From NCBI GenBank assembly GCA_037953745.1, contig JBAKBP010004438.1:1-64000 (forward strand): a stretch of DNA of 64,000 nucleotides, written 5' to 3'. This DNA is from Lithodes maja (taxonomy: Eukaryota; Arthropoda; Malacostraca; Decapoda; Lithodidae). Positions 21,721-32,217 of this stretch are shown in pieces. The first letter of the stretch is position 1. The number at the start of each line of letters is the position of its first letter. The notes under the pieces are model-generated. The model was not told the origin of the DNA, made no database searches, and saw only the letters and a list, made by a program, of their open reading frames with translations. Made by a program: the position numbers and the translations under genes.

Positions 21721-22162
21721 CCTGGGCTCTGGCGAAGATCCCTGGTCTTCCCCCCCTTGTCCCTCGTTCTTTTCCTTTGTTTTATATGACAAAGGGGGGG
21801 GGGGGGGGTGTACGGGTTTGCAACACTGAATTGCAAGTTTGGGATTGTATATTGTTCCAGTACATAAGTGTTTTTGCCACATTGAAAATTGTGTTTTGTT
21901 CTTGTGTTCAGTGTTTTTGTTGGTTTTTGAAGAAAAGGGATTTTGGGTACAGTACCTTTTTGGTTTCAGACAAGTCTATGTTTTTGCATTACTATGAATG
22001 ACGGGCATGTGTTAAAACTGTTCTTTTTAGCTACTCCTCAGTTTTTCACTCTTTTATTAGACTCTCTTGTTTAAATTGTGTCTTTGTCATTCATACTTTT
22101 GTTTTATGCATTGGTTTTTTTGGTAGGTTGGGCTTGGATGTCCTCCTCCTATTTGTTATGCA

Positions 22163-22275
22163 GCCTTGACGTTGGATTTGCCAAGACTACTAACAAATTG
22201 GGAGGTTTGACGTACCTCCCAACCTACCAAATAGGAAAACCTACTATTTGGTAGTAGTCTTGGAAAATCCAACGT
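22163..22275 (-). repeat. DIRS-A internal complementary region (ICR)
   Basis: Reverse-complemented, this segment equals the outer right tip (ending GGTACGTCAAACCTCCCAAT) joined directly to the outer left tip (starting AATTTGTTAGTAG). That is the sequence of the two ends joined in a circle, the role assigned to the ICR in the DIRS replication model. Confidence 0.9.
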
Positions 22276-22338
22276 ACATAATACCCTCCCTCACGCCGGA
22301 CCCCTGCCCATCCGCGTTCTTCTGCTGACGTGAGATGT

Positions 22339-22687
22339 GATAACAAGAGAGGGTCGCTCATGCGCACGTTCGACAGTGATCTGCACATGACGGAACACGG
22401 GATGGGCCTTAAGCGGTAACTAAGGTAAACCCCTTTTTCTTCTCTTCTATGCTTTTTTCACCTTCGGTGGTAGTTTTGGTTAATGTACAACGTCTCCTAG
22501 AGCAAGATAAGGAGTAGACTCTAGACGTTTTCTTTTTAACCGCGGTTGGAATGACGACATAGCAGTCAAAATAGACAAGTCGTCATTGCAATTAGGTTAA
22601 TAGCCTTGACGTTGGATTTTCCAAGACTACTACCAAATAGTAGGTTTTCCTATTTGGTAGGTTGGGAGGTACGTCAAACCTCCCAAT
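22339..22687 (-). repeat. DIRS-A right inverted terminal repeat and outer tip
   Basis: Positions 22339-22640 are the inverse of 14490-14790. The extra 47 bases to about 22687 are unique to the right end and are also found inverted in the ICR, as the model requires. Confidence 0.9.
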
Positions 22688-23181
22688 CAAATCACAAATT
22701 AGGCTAGCCTAGGCTATGCTGATTTGTATTAACTTTCAAGATAGGCCTAGCTTAGGCTATTTGCGAATGGAAACGCGCAGTTGCATACCATCTTATATTG
22801 TAAGGCAGGGTTTCTCCACACAAATGGATGGACCAACCACAATATTACTAGGTTCAGTTCAGTTGATGGTAGGAAAGACCTTTACTAGGTAATATTTGTG
22901 GCACACTCGTAACTCGTTCACTTTCAGCTGACAGGTTATTCTTCTTGTTGTTTGTTAAATCTTAAATGTGCAGTTTGCAGTGTCGACTCGACTGTCGAGT
23001 CACATCTGCAGGAGTATATATAGTAAACTAATAGTGTACGTAAACTTAACACAACTGAAATAATAAGTAATTATACAATGCTAGGCATAATAATATTGAA
23101 TAATATAATATTGAATCAAAATAATATTGTAAATAGGAATCCATAAATGGCAACTCCCTCATAGTTGTAGACATAAAAAGC
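22688..23181. other. AT-rich spacer
   Basis: No gene or repeat family is recognised. A short dyad GACTCGACTGTCGAGTC occurs near 22985. Confidence 0.4.
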
Positions 23182-23267
23182 TGCGTTTTTCGTTACCACC
23201 ACTGATAGCCATTGGGCTTTTGGCAGAAAATGCCTAAAATTATCAGTGATATCCGAGACATGTTTAC
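23182..23267. repeat. Repeat R, left piece (split by insertion)
   Basis: This piece matches 28822-28920 (CATTGGGCTTTTGGCAGAAA, TATCAGTGATATCCGAGACA) and breaks off at TTTAC. The repeat resumes at 27250. The unbroken copy is at 28822-29017. Confidence 0.88.
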
Positions 23268-23842
23268 TGTTATGCCCGGTCCAAATTGGAACGCGAGATA
23301 TTCTTTGTATAATGAGCAGCTCTCTAACTGGATAGGTATACCTTAAACTTTAAATAAAGAGACAACACGGCAGGATAGTAAGCACACAGGTAACAAGTTA
23401 ACATGGGTTTTATTCAGTTTAACACCTGGTTCATGGAGGAGCAAGACATATATTTTATACCTGTAACCTGGAGATCATCAACAACAATAAGAATAATTAA
23501 GACATACAATACTCAGGTTATCAAGTAAGCAATAGGAGTCGGACAATGGGTCCGGACTCAAGGTAATAATAATACTCCTAGGATACAATTATAAGGTATC
23601 CAAAATGGTGGAGGTACACCTCCTACCCAAATAGATCTCAGAGAGGATCTCAACAAAAGACAAGAGTGCAGTAATGGCAAATGCCGTCTGGATCATGCAA
23701 TGATGTCCCCGGCATATAGTGACGTTAACTGACTAAAGCAATAATGGCCAAGTGGTCATCAACAATAAAGTGGGCTCGGAAAGGCTCACAAATGATATTA
23801 ATACTATAGGTGTGCTAGATCTCACCTGGCAAAGATTAATCC

Positions 23843-24483
23843 TTAACCTGACAAGCGCTAAATAGACCTAGGGGCTAGGGTAGTTATTTGTGTATTTCTA
23901 GCCTTGGATTCTGACAGAATTCGTTATATTTACAATATAGACCATTATCTGTTTTTGGTATGCTTTTATTTTACATATATGATGTATATATGAACCTTCA
24001 AGAGTGCTAAAATAAGTGGGAAAAGCATTTGGGTGGTGAAAAACGAAGATATTGGCCACCCGGTCGTAATGTCAGGCGAGAGAGAGCTACAGGCAACCCT
24101 CCTCTCTCGCTGTCTGTGAGGTAACTGAGACGAGCGGGGCGGTGTGGGCTGGTGTCTGGGTGTTACATATCGATCTTTTCTGCAACCCACTTGTGCTACA
24201 TTATCGCGGGAGAGAAAAATAACCGATAAATGATGATAATAAGAGGGAAAATAGGTGATAATTGAGGAGGGGAGGGAGGGGGGAATAAGGTGGGGAAGGA
24301 GGGGTGGGTGAGATTTACATGGATGAGTACTGGAGGGGAATTATCTCACCTAGAGACAAATTTTTTTTTTTTGATAGGCCCTTTTTTTTTTTGGAAAGCT
24401 TTGTTTATGGTCTTGCTTCCGTGAGGCCTATCGCGTTCCCTATAGGAAGCCTTCCGTGAGGCCTATCGCGCTTGCCGGGTTAA
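23843..24483 (-). mobile_element. Diverged TTAA MITE
   Basis: TTAA at 23843-23846 and 24480-24483 flank 633 bp that is distantly similar to the main MITE family in layout. It has AAAATAGGTGATAA and a GTGGGGAAGGAGGGG tract, then a poly-T stretch. The right end carries a tandem CTTCCGTGAGGCCTATCGCG in place of the CTGCGGGAAGACTC repeats. It is a separate subfamily inserted in the LTR-like element. Confidence 0.75.
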
Positions 24484-25293
24484 CTCTAATTGTGTACTAG
24501 CAAGGTGCTGAAGGCTGAGGCAACAATCGTCGGGAGCTGAGATAGAGTGAAATCTATTCGAGTTATGAACCTGACAGAATGTTAAATGAATTAGGCTAGA
24601 AGTTATACAAAGGGACTAGATTACGTGCAAATATGTTTGTGTTTGATGCTATGAGTCTTATATAAGCACGCCCCCTCTGTCGGGCTATGGGAGATCAATA
24701 ACCCGGGAAGGTGCATATATAAGGATCCCCTGATAGGTATGTATAATGGGTCCCGGCAAGTGGGCTAATTAACGTCAATTTAAGTAGGGAGAAGAAAGAC
24801 CTCTCGCAAGACGTAATGTTAATGAGAACCCTGAAGATAACTTCTACCACAACCCTGAATCAACTCTATACCCCTAAACGGTACAAAAGCACTTAAAGGA
24901 GAGCTGTAGTGAAGAGGAGGGCCCGTAGATCGAGGGAGGATCCAGTAGTCCGGAGGGCGGCTGGGCGTGATTAGGGGGGGGGGGGGGGGGGGGCTGGGCA
25001 TGATGACTCCAGCTACTGGTCCAGGGTGTGTCACAAGATGATTCCTTAGACCTTGGCGCCTACCACGGGACAACCGGGTTCCTCTTGCACTCCCACAGTG
25101 CAGTGATCCCCAAAGGATATGCTGGAGTTCTGCTACAAGGTTTGGGGGGTTAGGGTGACTAGCATAATGATCTACCTAGAGTGGCAAGCAGTCTAGATAG
25201 TGACATTATAGGTAGTCTAAGGGGGGTCAAGGTAAATGTCTTCCTTCCTTGCTAGTTCGTGGAACTATCAGAACCATGTAGCAAAAAGAGAAT

Positions 25294-25530
25294 CCAGAAA
25301 GGGGAGCCCAAAGTGGGTTGCCCAAAATTAGTCCTCTTCCTGATGGGGGGGAACCCGATCTGGTAGATCTCAAGTTACTACACTATCCTCATAATCCCTT
25401 GAACAAAACAAGGTAGGAATCCTTTGGTACTTGGTTTGTGCACCACATCGAAGGCCAGAAAGGGGGAGCCCAAAGTGGGTTGCCCAAGCTAGTCCTCTTC
25501 CTGATGGGGGGAACCCGACCTGGTAGATCT
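25294..25530. repeat. Direct repeat, 77 bp twice
   Basis: 25294-25370 and 25455-25530 share CCAGAAAGG, GAGCCCAAAGTGGGTTGCCC and CTTCCTGATGGGGGG through TGGTAGATCT. They lie inside the LTR-like insertion, beyond the stop of its ORF. Confidence 0.88.
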
Positions 25531-25926
25531 TCGATCGCAGCACACAACTGACAAGTTGAACACCAGCTATCTCTAGCTGTTCTTACCCTGAACTAAATAA
25601 TACCAAATGGCAAGCTTAGTTACTGATGTCAAAGTCAAGTCAAATTGAGTAGTGACAGGGGGTTAGGGGGAAGTGGGGATAGGACAAGAAATAGTTGGAT
25701 GAAGTGAATTGTAGCAGGAGAAAAAGGTTTCCAGGCTTGACTGGAACTGCCTGAGGGTTTTTCTGGTTTAGCTGCTGAAGAGACTGGCCAGGGCAAGGTC
25801 GACAGGGGCGCGTTCGGGGAGGCTCCTCGCTGGCACGGGTATCATCTGCCATGTCTGGTCGGGGGGGCGTGTGAGGCTGGGGTGATGGTGGTGAAGGTGA
25901 TGGGTGGTGGTGGTGGTGGTGAGTTT

Positions 25927-26901
25927 TTATTTCCTTGGGAGGTCTGGGAAGCCGCGCTTTAGAGCTTCCTCCACTGTTACGCTGCAAGTTACGTAGTTGG
26001 TCTTGGGGTCCTTCATGTGGAAGTAGCAGTTGCAGCCGTCTCTTTTCCAATTCTCCATACAGTAGGACAGGAATCCGTGGAACTCAGGTATTATGCAGTC
26101 CTTGTAGGCATAGCTCATGGACATGTTGAAGTCTGTTTCGAGGTGTGGATAACAGATTTCCATGAACAGTTGGTGAGGAGTTTTTGCTGGTTGTGATGTT
26201 GGTGGCTGGGGCTCGGAAGTTGCAGCTGGTAAGGTCTCCTTTGCTACTGCTGGTGTTTTCTTCTGCTTCTTAATTTTTTTGGCTTTGGGGCTCGCAATCT
26301 CAATGGTGGGCATGGAGGCTGCTTCTACATGTTCTGCTAACTCAGGTGGTGGTGTAGTGGTTACAGTCATAGCCGTGATTACTGAAGGTGGTGGTGGTGG
26401 TGGGAGGGCTTCCTCGACCTCCATAGGTGGTGCTGGAGTCTTGTCCTCTTCAGGGTTGCATTCTGCAGTGAAAAGGTCGGTGAAGGGAGTCAGAGTCAGG
26501 ACCTTCGGCTTGGTGGGTGCTGGTGGTGATGGTGCAGGCCCCTCTGAAGGTGGTGGTGGGCAGTTTTTCCTATTCAGAGGGCGAGGCAGGAGAAGTTTTG
26601 GAGCCGGTGTGTTCCTCTGCCTCGGTGTTCTCTGGTGGCTCCCTGGAAGGTTGGCTGGGATGGATATTACAGGGAGGTTGTTCTTCAGGAGGGCAGGCAG
26701 AATCTGCTGCAGGAGGGAGGTGTCGTCTCCAGCCAGAGCCATAGCCGTCCTAATAACCACATCTATGATGGAAAAAGATGTGGTATTGGATTTTGGGCTC
26801 GGCCTGGTGGGTCTCCTGCTGGTTGACTCCTTCTGCCCCTCCTTCAGGAGGTCCCTGGCGTGAGTGGAGCCCTTGACAGCGGCGCCCTTTGGTCCCGTCA
26901 C
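25927..26901 (-). CDS. Hypothetical proline-rich protein in LTR-like element (324 aa)
   Basis: I do not recognise this protein. The frame has no internal stop. Residues 1-100 are basic and hydrophilic with a short hydrophobic stretch (LLQQILPALLKNNLPVISI). Residues 110-230 are proline-rich with an acidic patch, and KAKKIKKQKK looks like a nuclear signal. A compact C-terminal block follows (PHQLFMEICYPHLETDFNM, then GCNCYFHMKDPKTNYVTCSV). No zinc knuckle or reverse transcriptase is present. A second minus-strand frame immediately upstream (about 27110-26905, ending SPSLEVLKPDR then TGA) may be its true N-terminus, separated by one shift. The first listed codon is GTG, so the start is uncertain. 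A retroelement gag/ORF1-like or accessory role is possible but unproven. Confidence 0.45.
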   Translation of the reverse strand: MTGPKGAAVKGSTHARDLLKEGQKESTSRRPTRPSPKSNTTSFSIIDVVIRTAMALAGDDTSLLQQILPALLKNNLPVISIPANLPGSHQRTPRQRNTPAPKLLLPRPLNRKNCPPPPSEGPAPSPPAPTKPKVLTLTPFTDLFTAECNPEEDKTPAPPMEVEEALPPPPPPSVITAMTVTTTPPPELAEHVEAASMPTIEIASPKAKKIKKQKKTPAVAKETLPAATSEPQPPTSQPAKTPHQLFMEICYPHLETDFNMSMSYAYKDCIIPEFHGFLSYCMENWKRDGCNCYFHMKDPKTNYVTCSVTVEEALKRGFPDLPRK

Positions 26902-27249
26902 CTGTCTGGCTTCAGGACCTCCAGGCTGGGTGAGTATAAGGCAATCTTCTTGCCCCTAATTAAGGCGCCCGGCTTGAGAGGATCAAGGGCGTTTGGCGCG
27001 TGGTGGTTATGTCCTTGTAGCTCTGGGGGTGGCGCGCCTGGACTCTGGCTGTACCTTGTAGCTAGATGCCCCCGGGCAGATTCTGTTATAAGATGGGAGG
27101 ATCACTTCCTGGTGGGGGAGGAAGTGGATGAGAAATGGCATGTGCAGGATGATTCATATAAGAAAAGGTTTTAGAACTGCTGCATGGGTTGAACTGCTGG
27201 TTTAGTGGCAGCTAGAGATGCGGTCTTATCATCCTGAGACCGCATCTCA

Positions 27250-27347
27250 TTTACATACAGTATTCTCATCGTCCAGCGTACTGCTTCACAATCATCAGCC
27301 AACTTAAAATAGCCCTATATAATATTTAATTATCACTAGAACAATAC
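27250..27347. repeat. Repeat R, right piece
   Basis: It begins with the duplicated TTTAC, continues ATACAGTATTCTCATCGTCC and ends ATCACTAGAACAATAC, matching 28916-29017. It is the continuation of 23182-23267. Confidence 0.88.
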
Positions 27348-28821
27348 TGAAATAACAGAGAAACAGTTACCCAAGCATTTACCACCACCAAGCCGTTTTC
27401 CCTCTCATCCTACCACACCTCCTCGCCACAGTGGAAGAATGGGAAACAGTGGCCGAGTAGAGGAAAGAGCCGGGAACGAAAGGACACGGCGGAGTTCCCT
27501 ACCACACCGCCAGAAGACGCATCGGAGGCGGAGTTCCCTACCACACCACCAGGGGAAAAACAACTCAAGGTCACCTCCCTGTACCAACAATGATATATCC
27601 TGCAAAACCGGAACACGAATTGCTACCATCGATATGGCACGTCCTGAAACACCAGAAGGGGACATACTCATCACCATCAACAATTCCAAAGTCCAGGAAA
27701 ATAAAAGCAAGAAACGGAAAAGGCAGAATTCTCCCCCTAACCCTCAACTCAACAAAGGCACAGCCCCCAGCCCAGACAAACGTGCTCGAACCGTTACCGT
27801 CGAGATCAGGGACTGTACTACAACACCAGGAAAGGACATAATCATCAACCGAGACAATGCCAAAGCACCAAGGAAAGAGAGAAGCGAGAAAGACAGGCGA
27901 CACCAATAATGGCACCATCAAAACCATACCTACCCTCGTCCTTGTTGCTCGCCCCCGCGCCACCCTCGGGACAGACAGCCCACCCCCACTCCAAGCTACA
28001 GGGAATTAAGCACCACAAAATACCGGCTGCCAGGTGCCTTTCTGTCACCTAATTCCTTCACCGACCTGGCAAGGTAAAAAGGGAGATATATACTCCCACA
28101 GATTTCATTTAAGTATCTCAATTTAGAGCTGTTTCTTATGGTTGAAGGACGTGAGGACAGTTTCAAAGATTGAGGGCTCAGTTGAAGAATTGTACCTATG
28201 ATTGAAGGATGTAGAAACAATTGCGATACTGAAGTCACTCACCAATAATAATTATATTGAGTGGGTATCAACAAGGCTGGGTTATTATGCTATAGAATCT
28301 TTCAGTGTGAATTAAGCAAGCTAATATCCTTACCCTACCCCAACCCTGGTGCTGTTGTGGATATAAGGACACTACTGATGTGGATATAGTGGCTTTATCC
28401 GGGATAGACCAAACCGCCAGAAACTCATCAATCCACCAAAATTCTTTCAAAGACCAGAGTAGTCAGGAGTTCACTCCTGCGTTAGCTCGATTCTATTTTA
28501 CCTTCAGCGATGGCTAGGTAAATAGTATTTAAGGCCCCAAGTCAAGAACTCGAGTTAAACTGTGCTAACCCAGTCACGACAGGACAACCCCCCACGGCCA
28601 ACGCATCTACCCAAGATTGGATTACTGATTCTACACAAATGGTGGGAAGCATCATAGGCCTAATCCCTAAAAATTACTGTAGTAATGTCTTCCGAATTGA
28701 ATATTGATACTCTCATGTGTCCAGTTTGGTGACTTTGGATAATAATACGAATTCCATGGATTATCGGTTAATGTGAATTGTAAAGGCAAGGCATTATAGC
28801 CTTATAAATACCACATTTTCC
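27348..28821. other. Spacer with one weak ORF
   Basis: The only notable frame is 27439-27909 (described separately). The rest, including a CGGAGTTCCCTACCACACC duplication near 27490-27545, shows no recognised feature. Confidence 0.4.
27439..27909 (+). CDS. Hypothetical basic protein (156 aa), low support
   Basis: The frame is hydrophilic, with a KSKKRKRQNS nuclear-signal-like patch and two internally similar segments (EGDILITINNSKVQ and GKDIIINRDNAKAP). The repeated DNA CGGAGTTCCCTACCACACC produces two RRSSLPH motifs near the N-terminus. It resembles nothing I can name. It could be an ORF1/gag fragment, and chance is not excluded because overlapping frames are also open. Confidence 0.25.
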   Translation: MGNSGRVEERAGNERTRRSSLPHRQKTHRRRSSLPHHQGKNNSRSPPCTNNDISCKTGTRIATIDMARPETPEGDILITINNSKVQENKSKKRKRQNSPPNPQLNKGTAPSPDKRARTVTVEIRDCTTTPGKDIIINRDNAKAPRKERSEKDRRHQ

Positions 28822-29017
28822 TTTACCATCAATAGCTGCATTTTGTGTTACCACCACTGATAAGCCATTGGGCTTTTGGCAGAAAATGCCAAAAATTATC
28901 AGTGATATCCGAGACATGTTTACATACAGTGTTCTCATCGTCCAGCATAATACTGCTTCATATTCATCAGCCAACTTAAAATAGCCCTATATAATATTTA
29001 ATTATCACTAGAACAAT
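28822..29017. repeat. Repeat R, intact copy (196 bp)
   Basis: This copy spans both pieces found at 23182-23267 and 27250-27347 and so shows the empty site of the insertion between them. It contains a CACTGATAA ... TTATCAGTG inverted pair. Confidence 0.85.
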
Positions 29018-29193
29018 ACACTATACCATGTAGGAAGTCTTCTGGAGAAATAGGGCAAATTTAGACAAAAATGCAAGATAAACTAAATCACAAATGTATG
29101 CTAGAATAGCATTGACAAATCGCTAGATAGTCACCAGATACTAAAAACTTGTATGTCACTAGAAAACATATGTTGAAGTATCTAGAATAATCT

Positions 29194-29831
29194 TTAACCC
29201 GGGAGCTGCGGGAAGACTCTTAAGAGTTCCCCCGGCGGACTGCGGGAAGACTCTCCTGAGTAAGTAAAATTAAAAATCAACTTTTGACATCGAAAAAAAA
29301 AATATTTGTTTTATTTTTATTTTTTTATTTTTTTATTTTTGTTTGGCCCCTGGGCCATGCAAAATCTCAGTCCTCTACCTCCCCTCCTTCCCCACTTTCC
29401 TCCTCTCCCTCAGTTATCACCTATTTTCCCTATTATTCCCTTATTCTGAGGTATATTTTCGTGCTAACATTAGCGAGTTGCAAGCAGGGTGTTGTCATCA
29501 CTGATGGCAATCGAGTGCAAGAGAGAGAGAGAGAGTAACGATCGACTGTGTCGCAGTGGCCTTGGGGAAAATTGGCGGGAAGGTAGCTTGCCTCACCCAT
29601 ACATTATACAACTCGCGGGCTATATCTCCGATTTTGACCATCGAAACGCTGTTTTCACTCGTTTTATTGTTGTTTCAGGTTAATACCTTTATAATCAACC
29701 CATAATAGGCGCATATGGATAATTATTAATGCTATTAATGGTACAATGAATATTTTAGTGACGGAAACACCTCAAATACGTCAGCACAGGGGGAGGTTTT
29801 CAATTACCCCCGTGCGCACTTCAGAGGTTAA
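29194..29831 (+). mobile_element. TTAA MITE, copy 2
   Basis: TTAA at 29194-29197 and 29828-29831 flank a 630-bp family member: CCCGGGAGCTGCGGGAAG at the left end and GTGCGCACTTCAGAGG at the right. It carries the characteristic GGCCCCTGGGCCATGCAAAA block and (AG)n. The 300 bases after it hold nothing recognised. Confidence 0.93.
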
Positions 29832-30131
29832 CAATCGAAACATCTCTCCAATTCCTTAAAATAGGGAAACTAACTTGAATATCGCTAGAATTCATCACAT
29901 CTAGATGTCGTGATGGAAGTGATTCGCTGGATCTAGCGGTAGCCGCTACATTGGCAACATCGTACCAAGAACCTTCATTCCGTTATAATGATCAAGGTCA
30001 GATTTCGAAACTATTACAATTATTTCAAAGTTCAGAGATCATCAGATCGGTTTGGAAGTTGATGTACACAATTTCAGTTCCATTAGTTTAAGAAACATTC
30101 ACATAATATGCTACTTAAGAGGGTTTAACCC

Positions 30132-31403
30132 TTAACCTAACAAGTGCGCATGGGGGTAATTGAAAACGTCCCCCTGTGCTGACGTATTTGAGGTGTTTCC
30201 GTCACTAAAATATTCATTGTACCATTAACCCGGGAGCTGCCGGGAGACTCTTAAGAGTTCCCCCGGCGGACTGCGGGAAGACTCTTGAGAGTAAGTAAAA
30301 TAAAAAATCAACTTTTGACATCGAAAAAAAAATATTTTTTGTATTTTTATTTTTTTATTTTTTTATTTTTTTTTTGGCCCCTGGGCCATGCAAAATCTCA
30401 GTCCTCTACCTCCCCTCCTTCCCCACTTTCCTCCTCTCCTTCAGTTATCACCTATTTTCCCTATTATTCCCTTATTCTGAGGTATATTTTCGTGCTAACA
30501 TTAGCGAGTTGCAAGCAGGGTGTTGTCATCACTGATGGCAAGCGAGTGCAAGAGAGAGAGAGAGAGTATCGATCGACTGTGTCTCAGTGGCCTTGGGGGA
30601 AATTGGCGGGAAAGCAGTTTGCCTCACCCATACATTATACAACTCGCGGGCTATATCTCCGATTTTGACCATCCAAACGCTGTTTTCACTCGTTTTATTG
30701 TTGTTTCAGGTTAATACCTTTATAATCAACCCATAATAGGCGCATATGGATAATTATTAATGCTATTAATGGTACAATGAATATTTTAGTGACTGAAACA
30801 CCTCAAATACGTCAGCACAGGGGGACGTTTTCAATTACCCCCATGCGCACTTGTTAGGTTAATAGCATTAATAATTATCCATATGCGCCTATTATGGGTT
30901 GATTATAAAGGTATTAACCTGAAACAACAATAAAACGAGTGAAAACAGCGTTTGGATGGTCAAAATCGGAGATATAGCCCGCGAGTTGTATAATGTATGG
31001 GTGAGGCAAACTGCTTTCCCGCCAATTTCCCCCAAGGCCACTGAGACACAGTCGATCGATACTCTCTCTCTCTCTCTTGCACTCGCTTGCCATCAGTGAT
31101 GACAACACCCTGCTTGCAACTCGCTAATGTTAGCACGAAAATATACCTCAGAATAAGGGAATAATAGGGAAAATAGGTGATAACTGAAGGAGAGGAGGAA
31201 AGTGGGGAAGGAGGGGAGGTAGAGGACTGAGATTTTGCATGGCCCAGGGGCCAAAAAAAAATAAAAAAATAAAAAAATAAAAATACAAATTTTTTTTTTT
31301 TTTTCGATGTCAAAAGTTGATTTTTTATTTTACTTACTCTCAAGAGTCTTCCCGCAGTCCGCCGGGGGAACTCTTAAGAGTCTCCCCGCAGATCCCGGGT
31401 TAA
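30132..31403 (-). mobile_element. TTAA MITE, copy 3 (host of a nested copy)
   Basis: The minus-oriented copy runs from TTAA 30132-30135 to TTAA 31400-31403 and is interrupted by copy 4. Removing 30229-30862 (copy 4 and one TTAA) restores the family sequence TACCATTAATAGCATTAA found uninterrupted in copies 1 and 2. Confidence 0.93.
30225..30862 (+). mobile_element. TTAA MITE, copy 4, nested in copy 3
   Basis: The element is 30229-30858 (630 bp) with TTAA at 30225-30228 and 30859-30862. It is inserted in the opposite orientation into a TTAA of copy 3 about 90 bp from that copy's end. The empty site in sister copies proves a TTAA duplication. Confidence 0.95.
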
Positions 31404-32217
31404 CTGTCGGCGCGCAACTTATGTTGTGTGAAATAAATATGGACTATGTGGCGGTTCACAACTTATGTCGTGCGCCATTTTCACCACGTAATGTTGCTGA
31501 GAGAGAGAGCTGAGCGATGGGAGGAGCGTAGCAAGCCTATGACCGTCGCCCACCACCGCGGTGGACCAACTGAACTGTATTCTAACTTCCTCCCCCTCTT
31601 CTCACTCGCTACACAGGGAATTATGTAGGGAAATTACCTAATTACAGGGTTTTTGCACTCGTGTTGCACGATCGTTGAAAGAGAACCAGTGGTCGTACAA
31701 GGATGGTTCGGGTGTCATTGGAAAGCTCTGTTTATGCCCTTTCAGGGATAGATACTTGTTTTACGCTCTGGGTCTTATTTAGGCATGAAAATGATCACAT
31801 AAACAACCCTATTTAGGGTAAAAACACCCCGCTGGGCGCTACGGTCAAATAGACCACCTAGCCCGCTAAATAAGGGTTAATAAAGAAGCATTCCTCTCCT
31901 GGCATCGTATAAGCGAACGCAAGCTGTTGTTCTTTTTTTTCTTTTTTTTTAAGAACGTCAATAAACGCTTCGTATATTTGGGTTTGGTGAACCTTTTGGG
32001 GTTCCTAGTTATACATTAGACCATATTTATATTTTGCACACTCTTATAAGTATAAACACTTACTTGTTAAAGAGGAAATACACAAAAGCCCAATATAGAA
32101 TGATCGTGAATATCTTTACTTTGGCGTATGTTTGGGCTAATTTAAGACTACATTTAGATAGATAGAATTTTTTAACACTCGCCAATGAAATATGATGACT
32201 TGCTTACAGATATATAC
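31404..32217. other. Spacer without a supported gene
   Basis: Only short frames are present. A stretch ending in GCTAAATAAGGGTTAA near 31865-31880 weakly resembles the left end of the diverged MITE at 23847 in inverse, so another TTAA element may be hidden here. I could not define its other end. Confidence 0.3.

Larger units (their letters stand above)
14490..22687 (+). mobile_element. DIRS retrotransposon (DIRS-A), full-length, coding decayed
   Basis: This 8.2-kb element has the DIRS hallmarks: inverted terminal repeats of about 300 bp (14490-14790 and 22339-22640), a DIRS-type reverse transcriptase, RNase H and tyrosine recombinase in order on the plus strand, and an internal complementary region (22163-22275) next to the right repeat. 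DIRS elements integrate through a circular intermediate using a tyrosine recombinase, so they lack target duplications, and none is seen. The interior (about 15.2-21.8 kb) is strikingly GC-rich against AT-rich surroundings. The coding parts lie in several frames. A SINE (16557-16798) interrupts the 5' region. No convincing gag could be read between 15.2 and 19.1 kb. Confidence 0.9.
23268..27249 (-). mobile_element. Long LTR-like insertion with TTTAC duplications
   Basis: The segment starts TGTTATGCCC, ends CATCTCA (TG...CA) and is flanked by TTTAC at 23263-23267 and 27250-27254. An uninterrupted copy of the target repeat at 28822-29017 shows the empty site. The left end resembles the LTR of the retrotransposon at 45453-55801: the same TGTTATGCCC tip, then GGTAACAAGTTA and a TTTATT (minus-strand AATAAA polyadenylation signal) about 130-160 bases in. 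No second LTR is visible, and removal of the inserted MITE (23847-24479) leaves about 3.35 kb, close to the length of those LTRs. A solo LTR is the best reading. A 21-base G run lies at about 24968-24990. The minus-strand ORF at 25927-26901 lies inside. Confidence 0.6.

Noticed and set aside
15250..21830. Many long overlapping open frames on both strands (for example 516 aa at 18008-19558, 668 aa at 19995-22001, 311 aa minus at 18693-19628).
   Set aside because: GC-rich composition leaves all frames open. Only fragments that match DIRS domains, scattered over several plus frames, are meaningful.
29284..29683. Conserved 60-130-aa frames that recur in each TTAA MITE (also near 30285, 30960, 38152, 47355).
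   Set aside because: They recur because the MITE recurs, and include the variable (AG)n and poly-T tracts. No domain is present.
31404..31880. A further TTAA-flanked element next to MITE copy 3.
   Set aside because: Right end resembles a TTAA element but the left end shows no matching terminus, so boundaries are not supported.
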